In this document: piece by piece, positions 34,889 to 42,647 of the stretch
How the letters are laid out: each line of letters starts with the position of its first letter
Numbering within the stretch: position 1 is the stretch's first letter
Translations under genes and position numbers: made by a program
Assembly: GCF_900108105.1 (NCBI RefSeq)
Contig: NZ_FNUR01000002.1
Span: 1 to 64,000 of the forward strand
DNA from: Butyrivibrio sp. Su6
GTDB lineage: Bacteria > Bacillota > Clostridia > Lachnospirales > Lachnospiraceae
DNA: 64,000 bases
Direction: 5' to 3'
Notes under the pieces: generated by a model
Seen by the model: only the letters and a program-made list of their open reading frames with translations
The model's database searches: none
Told to the model about the DNA's origin: nothing

Positions 34889-35361
34889 GGTGGCTGGAAG
34901 CTTTAAAAAGCGCTATATGCCCAAAGCAATTTCTATTGTTTGGCAATGCAAATTGGATAAATGGTGAGATTAACTGAGATGTAGGATAAAAGCGAAAGAA
35001 TTATAATACTTATCCTCGTATTCTATCCAAGCCGATTTTCAGAGACGTGGGATAAAAAGCGCAAAAATCAAGCATTTATCCTACATCCTCTCCTACATCG
35101 GTTCCTATCTCCAGATTGTCACAGTGAAATGAGCATATAGCCCGGCACACTCTTGAAAGTAGCCACTCCTACTGTTCCTGGATTCAGAGCCAGAGGCAAT
35201 TAAAACCAGCCACACCGAAGGTGCTTGCCATTGACGGAGGCGGAGGAAAACGCTACAATGCTGAATTCGACGGTGCATGAATCTAACTACTGTTCCCATC
35301 ATCCTCACCGTCGGCTCGAAGACAAGAGCGTTTTCCTCAGGGTCAGTCAATGGTGGCGTAC
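34889..35361 (-). repeat. Composite non-coding repeat, copy B (inverted)
   Basis: This is the reverse-complement counterpart of 24478-25147. The 35115-35361 domain matches 24478-24722, and the 34889-34927 end matches 25109-25147 including the 9-nt internal spacing. Between them lies the GGATAA/TTATCC pair instead of the 74-bp array. The two copies bracket the sensor-transporter-GH43 block head to head. The ORF that can be drawn at 35105-35371 on the minus strand shares its translation with copy A's short ORF only because the DNA is repeated. Confidence 0.8.
34984..35081. repeat. Pair of 32-nt GGATAA/TTATCC inverted repeats
   Basis: Units 34984-35015 and 35050-35081 are each exactly 32 nt, begin GGATAA, end TTATCC and lie 66 bp apart. 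They share the length and loose A-rich interior of the 6455-6691 units, but the third base pair changes from G-C to A-T in both arms. An outer 13-bp inverted repeat, GATGTAGGATAAA (34978-34990) with its complement at 35075-35087, encloses both units. It forms the core of composite repeat copy B. Confidence 0.75.
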
Positions 35362-35433
35362 GCAGCCACAATCTATACTTTATAAATGATCATCGTATCG
35401 TTCCCATTACCTACAATAGATTTTCATCATATG

Positions 35434-35462
35434 GTTCTTTCTATATAGAAAGAACTTATAAT
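35434..35462 (+). promoter_or_regulatory. 22-bp palindrome abutting TATAAT
   Basis: GTTCTTTCTAT (35434-35444) is followed directly by its exact complement (35445-35455), and TATAAT lies at 35457-35462. The palindrome covers where a -35 box would be, the classic layout for a dimeric repressor site over the promoter of the esterase gene at 35585. The bound regulator is unknown; apart from this, 35362-35584 shows nothing recognisable. Confidence 0.6.
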
Positions 35463-35584
35463 AAAAGAATACTCACGCCACCCGCGTAAGCAATAACTGG
35501 GGAGTTATTCGCACTTATAATGAGGTAAAAAAATGCGTGCACAAAGTATAATCAAAATAAATATAAATGGGAAAGGTTATGATC

Positions 35585-37474
35585 ATGTCTACGCTTAGAT
35601 TACCGCGTTTATTATCTGACGGAGCAGTTATTCAGAGAAGAAAAAGTATTCATATATGGGGCTGGGATGAGCCCGGAACAAAGGTTACAGCGACACTTGA
35701 GAAGGATCAGGTTAGTGGGGAAACAGATGCAAATGGAAGATTCGATATCTATCTTCCGGCACGCGAGAGCGGTGGCCCTTACGAACTTGTAGTAAGTGAT
35801 GATAAGGGTGAGAAAAAGGTTGTAAAGGATGTAATGCTTGGACTTGTCTGGTTGTGCTCAGGTCAGTCCAATATGGAACTTCCACTTACAAGATGTAAGG
35901 ATCAGTACCCTGAAGTCGTAAAAAACGACGTGAACAACAGAATACGTACATTCAAAATCGTTGAGGAGACTTCTTACAGCGGACCTTTAGAGGAGCATCA
36001 CACAGGTAGCTGGACTGAAGTTAAGCACGAGACAATTATGGATTTTTCCGCTGTTGGGTACTTTTTTGCCAAGCATCTTCAAAAGCTTACAGGCCAGACC
36101 ATAGGAATAATCAATGCAAGCCTTGGTGGCTCAAGGATTTTTGGCTGGATGGGCAGAGAAATGCTTGAGGGTTATGATGAGCTCTTGGAAGAGGCTGACA
36201 GATATGCAGATAAAGAGTTCTACGATGGACAGATTGCCAAGAATATAGCAAACGGCGACGCATGGAGAAATACTCTTTATCAGAAAGATGAAGGAATAAA
36301 GAACAACTGGCAGCTGGAAAGCACAGATGACAGTGACTGGAAAACCTTTGAAGTTCCGGGATTTTTCAAGGGAACTGAGCTTGATGGCTTTATAGGCTCT
36401 GTGTGGTTTAGAAAGAAATTTGATCTGCCAAAAGAACTTGCGGGAAAGTCAGCAAGGCTCTTTATGGGAACAATGGTAGACAGCGACACTATTTTTATAA
36501 ACGGGCAAAAAGTCGGTGAGACTGCTTATCAGTATCCACCACGTAAGTACGATATTCCTGAAGGACTTACAAGAGAAAAGGATAACGAAGTAGTTATAAG
36601 ACTTTGTGTGGAGAACGGTCTTGGAAGATTTACTCCGGAAAAAGAGCTAAAGATCTTTAATCAGGATGCGACCGTTTATATGAATGGTACTTACAAATAT
36701 AAGATTGCTGCAGAGTGCGAACAGATACAGCCTACAGACTTTGTTAACTGGAAAGCGACAGGTCTTTTCAATGGCATGACAGCTCCCTGCAAAAACTATC
36801 CTATTGATGGTGTGGTTTGGTATCAGGGTGAGTCAAATGTTGAGAGAGATGAGGACTATGCGGATCTTACTAAGAGAATGGTCCTTGGATACAGAAAGCT
36901 TTGGAATGATGAGAACCTTCCTTTCATTGCAGTTCAGCTTCCAAACTTTGTAATAGACCAGCTTCCTTGCACGGATGATTGGGGAAGATTCAGACTTGTT
37001 CAGAATAGGATACTGGATATTCCAATGACCGGACTTATTGTTACACTGGGACTTGGAGAGGATAATGACCTTCATCCTACGGTAAAAGAGCCTATTGGAG
37101 AGAGAATGGCTCTCTGGGCAGCTCATATGAAGTATGGCTGCGGCGCAGAATACAAAGGACCTGAAATTGAGAGTGCAAAGATTGTCACAGAAGATGATGA
37201 AGCTTATGCTGAGATAAAACTAGCTCATACTGCGGGACTTAAAGTTGCTGATGAGGGCAAAGGATACGAACTTCTTGATTTTTATATCGAGAATGAAGGA
37301 GGCACTTCGCAAAAGGCAGAGGCAGCTCTTTTGGGAGATAAGGTATTAGTTAAGATAGATAAAGGTAGCAAAAAAATAAAACTCAAATGGTGCTGTGAGA
37401 ACACTTACCACGGCGGCCTTATCGAGAATGAAACAGGCACGCCACTTGCACCATTTGAGATTACAGTAGAATAA
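35585..37474 (+). CDS. SASA-family acetyl esterase
   Basis: A 629-residue esterase of the sialate O-acetylesterase/acetylxylan esterase (SASA) family. ATG 35585 is chosen because GGGAAAGG lies 8 nt upstream. The N-terminal beta domain (about 1-80) is followed by the SGNH-like core split by a jelly-roll insertion (about 230-350, WFRKKFDL...DTIFINGQKVGE, like a GH2 sugar-binding domain). Catalytic Ser95 is in SGQSNMEL; VVWYQGESNV is the second block; Asp495 and His497 are in DLHP. There is no signal peptide, so it likely deacetylates imported xylo-oligosaccharides. It is convergent with the AraC gene only 4 bp away. Confidence 0.87.
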   Translation: MSTLRLPRLLSDGAVIQRRKSIHIWGWDEPGTKVTATLEKDQVSGETDANGRFDIYLPARESGGPYELVVSDDKGEKKVVKDVMLGLVWLCSGQSNMELPLTRCKDQYPEVVKNDVNNRIRTFKIVEETSYSGPLEEHHTGSWTEVKHETIMDFSAVGYFFAKHLQKLTGQTIGIINASLGGSRIFGWMGREMLEGYDELLEEADRYADKEFYDGQIAKNIANGDAWRNTLYQKDEGIKNNWQLESTDDSDWKTFEVPGFFKGTELDGFIGSVWFRKKFDLPKELAGKSARLFMGTMVDSDTIFINGQKVGETAYQYPPRKYDIPEGLTREKDNEVVIRLCVENGLGRFTPEKELKIFNQDATVYMNGTYKYKIAAECEQIQPTDFVNWKATGLFNGMTAPCKNYPIDGVVWYQGESNVERDEDYADLTKRMVLGYRKLWNDENLPFIAVQLPNFVIDQLPCTDDWGRFRLVQNRILDIPMTGLIVTLGLGEDNDLHPTVKEPIGERMALWAAHMKYGCGAEYKGPEIESAKIVTEDDEAYAEIKLAHTAGLKVADEGKGYELLDFYIENEGGTSQKAEAALLGDKVLVKIDKGSKKIKLKWCCENTYHGGLIENETGTPLAPFEITVE

Positions 37475-37478
37475 TTAT

Positions 37479-38366
37479 TTATGATTTTAAGTCCGCGCCT
37501 GCTCTGTAGAGCTTGCGGTACTCCGTAGGTGAGCAGCCGTTGGTGTCTTTGAACACTCTGTTAAAGGTTGAAAGACTAAAGAATCCTGACTGCATGGCAA
37601 TGTCCATAACGGAGAGATCTGTGTCACCTAAAAGTTCCTGAGCCATGAGCACGCGGCGCTTGGTAATGTACTGATAACAAGAGATTCCCATGTAAGACTT
37701 AAAGAGTCTTTCAAAGTGAAATTTGGAAAAGCCTGCAATCTCAGCAAGCTGCTCAACACTAAGGTCATCTGACCTGTGGGAATCGATATAGTTTGTAACA
37801 GAAACAAGCTTGTCGATGTTCTTGCGCTGAGGGTCATCATTTACAACAGCCGATGGAACATCATTGGGATGCATGCTTCCTATCTGGGCGAGAATAAGAG
37901 TTACCAGTGAGTAAACAGATATATGAAGGAACTCATCGCTTTCACCATAAAGCCTGTCTATTTCCCAGAAATAGTTCTGAAGACGGGCGTCCTCAAGAGG
38001 ATACTCATTCTGCTTGATGTGAACATAAGGCGGAAGAGTTTTGAGAAGAGGAACAAGTGATGAAACCTGAGAATATCCACCGATATCAAAAAGAAGAATC
38101 AGTTTTTCACCGCCTGGAGTATCTGAGAGATATTCATGCAGGGTTCCGGGTGCTATAAGCACAATGTCTCCGGGGTTACAGCAGATCATGGACTGCGTGT
38201 CGTTATGAAATTTGATATTCAGTGTGCCGGAAACAATAAGAATAAGTTCAACTTCGTTGTGCCAGTGCAGAGGATATTCTGAAAGCGTATTGTGATATAA
38301 AAGAACACCTTTTAAGGTGTCATAGAATATGTCTTCACGGGCCTGTTCATTGATGTCACTTATCAT
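37479..38366 (-). CDS. AraC-family regulator of the GH67 region
   Basis: A 295-residue regulator with a cupin sensor domain (about 25-105: YPLHWHNEVELILIVSG, CNPGDIVLIAPGTLHEY) and a C-terminal double HTH (about 190-288: IAGFSKFHFERLFKSYMG and IAMQSGFFSLSTFNRVFKD, ending GCSPTEYRKLY). It resembles the regulator at 6771-7727 in plan but is not closely identical. AAGGAG precedes the ATG at 38366. It is divergent from GH67 (92 bp) and converges with the SASA esterase, making the GH67 gene its most likely target. Confidence 0.9.
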   Translation of the reverse strand: MISDINEQAREDIFYDTLKGVLLYHNTLSEYPLHWHNEVELILIVSGTLNIKFHNDTQSMICCNPGDIVLIAPGTLHEYLSDTPGGEKLILLFDIGGYSQVSSLVPLLKTLPPYVHIKQNEYPLEDARLQNYFWEIDRLYGESDEFLHISVYSLVTLILAQIGSMHPNDVPSAVVNDDPQRKNIDKLVSVTNYIDSHRSDDLSVEQLAEIAGFSKFHFERLFKSYMGISCYQYITKRRVLMAQELLGDTDLSVMDIAMQSGFFSLSTFNRVFKDTNGCSPTEYRKLYRAGADLKS

Positions 38367-38457
38367 GTTAATAACGCTCCTTATCTAGGAAACTGCAATA
38401 TTACGTTGACTATTTTATCATAAAAGAAGATTTTTAGGAGAAAGGATTTTAACTAAA

Positions 38458-40443
38458 ATGGGGAATAAAGAATGGACACAGCTTTGGCTTGGTTATAAGA
38501 ATGTAAGTAATGATAACAAGACTGTTAGCTGTGAAGTGGTAGGGTTTAACAAGGATTCACAGGTGATAAAGAGTGCGCTTTGTGAACTCAAAAGTGGATT
38601 AAAGGGAATTGTATCAGATGAGGTTGTGGATAACGCAGGCTCTTTTGACATTGCTCTTACTATTAAAAAAGAGGATGCCATCGCAAAGGAAGGCTTTAAG
38701 CTTGAGAGCGATGCCTCATCTGTAAGCATTTCTGCATCAGATGATAACGGTGCATTATATGGAGCCTTTGAACTATTAAGACAGCTCTCCTGTGGAAAAA
38801 AACTTTTTGAGATCAATGTGGAAAAGACTCCATCCAACCCACTTCGAATGATGAACCACTGGGACAATATGGATGGCAGCATCGAAAGAGGTTACTCAGG
38901 ACAGTCTTTCTTTTTCGAAAATAAAGAGATCGTGGTTGATGAGAGAACCCGTGACTATGCAAGATTCATGGCAAGCATCGGTATCAACGGAATTGTCATT
39001 AACAACGTAAATGTTAAGGATGCAGCAACTTACCTTATTACAGACAGATATTTTGACAAGGTAAAAGAGTTGTCTGAGGTATTTGCAGATTATGGAATAA
39101 AGACATATCTGTCCCTTAATTTCGCTGCACCTATAGAACTTGGAGGCCTTGAAGTCTGTGATCCTCTTGATGCAAATGTTATAGGCTGGTGGAAAGAGAA
39201 GGCAAAAGAAGTATTCGGAAAGCTTCCGCATCTCGGAGGATTCCTTGTAAAGGCTGACTCAGAGGGAAGGCCCGGACCATTCACATACGGAAGAACACAG
39301 GCAGATGGCGCAAATATGCTGGGAGATGTAGTTGCTCCTTATGGCGGGATAATCATTTGGAGATGCTTTGTTTACAACTGCACTCAGGATTGGAGAGATT
39401 ACAAGACAGACAGAGCAAGAGCCGGATATGATTACTTCAAGGATTTTGACGGAGCATATCATGACAATGTTATCCTTCAGATAAAGAACGGTCCTATGGA
39501 TTTCCAGATCAGAGAGCCTATTTCTCCACTTATTGGTGGACTTACAAAGACCAATCAGATGCTGGAAGTTCAGATTGCACAGGAATACACAGGACATCAG
39601 ATAGATCTTTGCTATCTTATGCCAATGTTCAAGGAGGTTCTTGGATTTAAGACCTACTGTCAAAAAGAAAATGATACTGTTGCAGATGTAGTGAGCGGAA
39701 GAGCTTTTGGTAATAAGCTTGCAGGAATGGCAGCAGTTATCAATACCGGTAATGACAGGAACTGGACAGGAAATTATCTGGCAGCAGCAAACCTGTACGG
39801 TTTCGGAAGACTTGCCTTTGACACGGAGCTTTCCTCTGAAGAAATAGCAAGAGAGTGGATAAGACTTACATTTGCCCTTGAAAAAGTGGATGAAGATAAG
39901 CTTACAGATATGCTCTTAAGATCTCGCGAGATATATGAAAAGTACACAAGTCCTCTTGGAATCGGCTGGATGGTTACACCACATGATCACTACGGCCCAA
40001 GCGTTGATGGATATGAGTACTCAAGATGGGGCACATATCACAGGGCAGACCACCTGGGAATCGGTGTTGACAGATCAGACAAGGGAACAGGATACGCTCA
40101 GCAGTATTACAAAGAAAATGCTGAAAAGTACAATGATCCTGAAAAATGTCCTGAAGAGCTGCTTCTTTTCTTCCACCACATTCCATATACATGGAAGCTC
40201 AAAACAGGAAAGACACTGATCCAGCACATTTATGACAGCCATTTTGAAGGCGAAGCAGAGGCTGAAGAACTTTATGAAACCTGGAAGAGTCTTGAAGGAA
40301 AGGTTCCTTCAGAAGTATTTGAGAATGTCTCCCACAGGTTCGAACTGCAGATCTACAATGCAAAAGAGTGGAGAGATCAGGTGAACTCTTACTTCTATAG
40401 AAAGAGTGGTATTTCTGACGAGAAGGGCAGAAAGATATATTAA
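38458..40443 (+). CDS. aguA: GH67 alpha-glucuronidase
   Basis: Predicted cytoplasmic alpha-glucuronidase of 661 residues that removes (4-O-methyl)glucuronic acid from the non-reducing end of xylo-oligosaccharides. Landmarks are LRMMNHWDNMDGSIERGYSG, acid Glu269 in KADSEGRPGP, and the two likely base residues Asp348 in NGPMDFQ and Glu376 in AQEYTG, which fit the spacing known for Cellvibrio GlcA67A. Further conserved stretches are ANLYGFGRLAF and GWMVTPHDHYGP. Length and full-length collinearity are normal for the family and there is no signal peptide. It is monocistronic: a terminator follows at 40450. The divergent AraC gene is the probable regulator. Confidence 0.95.
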   Translation: MGNKEWTQLWLGYKNVSNDNKTVSCEVVGFNKDSQVIKSALCELKSGLKGIVSDEVVDNAGSFDIALTIKKEDAIAKEGFKLESDASSVSISASDDNGALYGAFELLRQLSCGKKLFEINVEKTPSNPLRMMNHWDNMDGSIERGYSGQSFFFENKEIVVDERTRDYARFMASIGINGIVINNVNVKDAATYLITDRYFDKVKELSEVFADYGIKTYLSLNFAAPIELGGLEVCDPLDANVIGWWKEKAKEVFGKLPHLGGFLVKADSEGRPGPFTYGRTQADGANMLGDVVAPYGGIIIWRCFVYNCTQDWRDYKTDRARAGYDYFKDFDGAYHDNVILQIKNGPMDFQIREPISPLIGGLTKTNQMLEVQIAQEYTGHQIDLCYLMPMFKEVLGFKTYCQKENDTVADVVSGRAFGNKLAGMAAVINTGNDRNWTGNYLAAANLYGFGRLAFDTELSSEEIAREWIRLTFALEKVDEDKLTDMLLRSREIYEKYTSPLGIGWMVTPHDHYGPSVDGYEYSRWGTYHRADHLGIGVDRSDKGTGYAQQYYKENAEKYNDPEKCPEELLLFFHHIPYTWKLKTGKTLIQHIYDSHFEGEAEAEELYETWKSLEGKVPSEVFENVSHRFELQIYNAKEWRDQVNSYFYRKSGISDEKGRKIY

Positions 40444-40449
40444 ATATAA

Positions 40450-40496
40450 TAAAAGCTGGTAACTGCATGGACAAAACCTACAGTTATCAGCTTTTT
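40450..40496 (+). terminator. Terminator of GH67
   Basis: AAAAGCTGGTAACTG (40451-40465) pairs with CAGTTATCAGCTTTT (40481-40495), one mismatch, and ends in a T-run. Confidence 0.85.
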
Positions 40497-40499
40497 GAA

Positions 40500-40518
40500 T
40501 TTGTGCACTGTGCACAAA
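40500..40518. promoter_or_regulatory. 19-bp operator-like palindrome
   Basis: TTTGTGCAC and GTGCACAAA flank one central base. It lies about 130 bp before the transporter genes at 40645 and just past the GH67 terminator. Its symmetry and position fit a repressor or CRP-like binding site; the regulator is unknown. Confidence 0.5.
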
Positions 40519-40644
40519 GCGCGCATTTATTAGTAAGTGATAGTCAATATTTGATAGGAATATCTGACGTCGATAACTTACAATAAGAGAGTAGAAATTG
40601 TGCAATATTTCTATAAAAGAATATAGGGGTTTTAGGAGGAGTTT

Positions 40645-41592
40645 ATGAGCAGAACCAAAACACAGAGGAAGGGGAGTAATCAGTCCTTTGGTGTCTACAT
40701 CAAGCGCTACTGGCAGTTATACGTTCTTCTTGCTCTGCCAATCATCTATCTGATTATTTTCAAGTACATTCCAATGCTTTACATCATGATCGCTTTCAAG
40801 AAATACAGCATTGTCCAGTCTATCTGGGAAATGCCATGGGCCAAGAATCATGGTATGGAGTACTTCATCAAAGCATTTAGTACAAAAGATTTTATCAATT
40901 CTTTGAGAAACACAATTGTTCTTAACCTTTTTGATCTGGTTATCGGATTCCCAATACCGATCATATTTGCTCTTATTTTAAATGAGCTCAGATTTAAAAT
41001 GTTCAAAAAGACAGTTCAGACTATTGCATATATGCCTCATTTCCTTTCATGGGTTATTATCTATGGTCTTGCACTTCAGCTCTTTACACCTACAGATGGT
41101 CTTGTAAATATGGCTATCAAGGCATTTGGAGGAGAGCCTATCCCATTTCTTAATGATCCTGCACACTGGGTTGGAACATATATCGGCCTTGGTGTATGGC
41201 AGAGTTTTGGATGGAACTCAATCATATATCTTGCTGCTATTGCAGGTATTTCACCTGAACTTTATGAGGCAGCCAGCGTAGACGGTGCCGGACGTTTCCA
41301 GAAGATGTGGCACATTACACTTCCGGGAATCAAGCCTACTATCGTAGTTCTTTTGATAATGGCTCTTGGTAATATCATTGGATCAAACTTTGACAGACCA
41401 TTCGCACTTCAGAACAACCTCGTTATGAAGTATGCAGAAGTTATCTCTACATATGTATATAAAGCTGGTATTAAGGGACTGCAGTTCAGTTTGACAACTG
41501 CAATAGGTCTTTTCCAGTCAGTAATAAATGTATTCTTCCTGCTTGCTGCCAACTGGCTTTCACGTAAGCTGGGTGAGAGAGGAATCTGGTGA
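40645..41592 (+). CDS. LplB-type sugar ABC permease
   Basis: Permease of 315 residues, LplB branch of CUT1. N-terminal helix LYVLLALPIIYLIIFKYIPM, then IAFKKYSI; EAA loop LYEAASVDGAGRFQKMWHITLP. AGGAGG is ideally placed before the ATG. It begins a three-gene transporter set that lies between GH67 and GH3, so an aldouronic acid or xylo-oligosaccharide is the likely cargo. Confidence 0.9.
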   Translation: MSRTKTQRKGSNQSFGVYIKRYWQLYVLLALPIIYLIIFKYIPMLYIMIAFKKYSIVQSIWEMPWAKNHGMEYFIKAFSTKDFINSLRNTIVLNLFDLVIGFPIPIIFALILNELRFKMFKKTVQTIAYMPHFLSWVIIYGLALQLFTPTDGLVNMAIKAFGGEPIPFLNDPAHWVGTYIGLGVWQSFGWNSIIYLAAIAGISPELYEAASVDGAGRFQKMWHITLPGIKPTIVVLLIMALGNIIGSNFDRPFALQNNLVMKYAEVISTYVYKAGIKGLQFSLTTAIGLFQSVINVFFLLAANWLSRKLGERGIW

Positions 41593-41635
41593 TATATTGC
41601 TGGCAAGCGCATAATTTTAAAGGAGAATATATAAA

Positions 41636-42520
41636 ATGGATGAAAGTAGAACTATAAGATCCACCAAAACACAAGTTGGGGATTGGGTTTTCGTTTTTAT
41701 ATGTGTACTTATAAGTCTTATCTGTGTAATTCCTATGATCAACCTTTTGGCAAGATCACTTTCAGGTACAGACTTCCTTGTAAGGCATGAAGTATATCTT
41801 TTACCTAAGGGACTTAACTTTGACGCTTACAAGACAGTTCTTGGTGATGTGAAATACATTCACGCATTTGTATGGACAGTAGTTTTGACAGTTATATGCA
41901 CAGTCTTTTCACTCTTTATGACAACGATCTGTGCATACCCATTGATCTTTGAAAACTTAAAAGGCAGAGGTATTATCAATATCTTTATCACAATTACAAT
42001 GTTCTTCTCTGCAGGTACTATTCCAAACTACCTGCTTATGCAGAAGATTGGCTTCCTTGATAATCCTCTGGTACTCATCGTTCCATATTGTATGAGCGTT
42101 TACAACATGATCATCATGAGAAGTTTCTTCTATGGAATACCTGAGTCACTTAGAGAATCAGCCGAGATTGACGGAGCATCATACTTCAGGATCCTTTGGT
42201 CAATTTACATTCCATTGTCAAAGCCTGTTCTTGCAACACTTGCTCTTTTCTATGCTGTAGGACGTTGGAATGGTTATTCAGATGCTCTTATGTTTATGAA
42301 AAACAAGGATTTCTATCCTTTGCAGCTTCTTCTTTACAATATTCTGAATAACATCAATTCAGTAGAAGTTGCTACACAGGAAGGTTTCTCAGCACCTGGT
42401 CTTAAGGATTCACTTAAGTCTGCAATAGTTATGTTTTCAACTATTCCTATTTTGTGTATTTATCCGTTCCTTCAGAAGTACTTTATCCACGGAGTTACTC
42501 TTGGAGCGGTAAAAGAATAA
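41636..42520 (+). CDS. LplC/YtcP-type sugar ABC permease
   Basis: Permease of 294 residues that pairs with the preceding one. It carries LISLICVIPMINLLARSLSG at the first helix, EAA loop SLRESAEIDGASYFRILWSI, and C-terminus FIHGVTLGAVKE. AAAGGAGAA precedes the ATG 43 bp after the first permease. Close in plan to the island permease at 29757-30638, but with the codon use of the main xylan locus. Confidence 0.9.
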   Translation: MDESRTIRSTKTQVGDWVFVFICVLISLICVIPMINLLARSLSGTDFLVRHEVYLLPKGLNFDAYKTVLGDVKYIHAFVWTVVLTVICTVFSLFMTTICAYPLIFENLKGRGIINIFITITMFFSAGTIPNYLLMQKIGFLDNPLVLIVPYCMSVYNMIIMRSFFYGIPESLRESAEIDGASYFRILWSIYIPLSKPVLATLALFYAVGRWNGYSDALMFMKNKDFYPLQLLLYNILNNINSVEVATQEGFSAPGLKDSLKSAIVMFSTIPILCIYPFLQKYFIHGVTLGAVKE

Positions 42521-42528
42521 GCTGAGAG

Positions 42529-42623
42529 AACCTGATGAGGTTTTTTCGAATCTGGTTCGAACGTGTTCTGGCTCACACGTAGTGTGAGAGCAGAACTTCC
42601 TTAGTTAACTCCCCCTTCGGGGG
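42529..42623 (+). other. Hairpin cluster before binding-protein gene
   Basis: Four stem-loops occupy the 127-bp gap: AACCT/AGGTT (42529-42542) followed by T4 (42543-42546); TTCGAA repeated at 42545-42550 and 42556-42561; a long stem TTCTGgCTCACAC/GTGTGAGaGCAGAA (42566-42595); and CCCCC-TTCG-GGGG (42611-42623), a very stable tetraloop. The first could end some transcripts after the permeases; the others probably mark an RNA processing site and protect the binding-protein message, making it more abundant. This is inferred from structure. Confidence 0.6.
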
Positions 42624-42647
42624 CAAAAGATAAATGGAGGTTATGTT

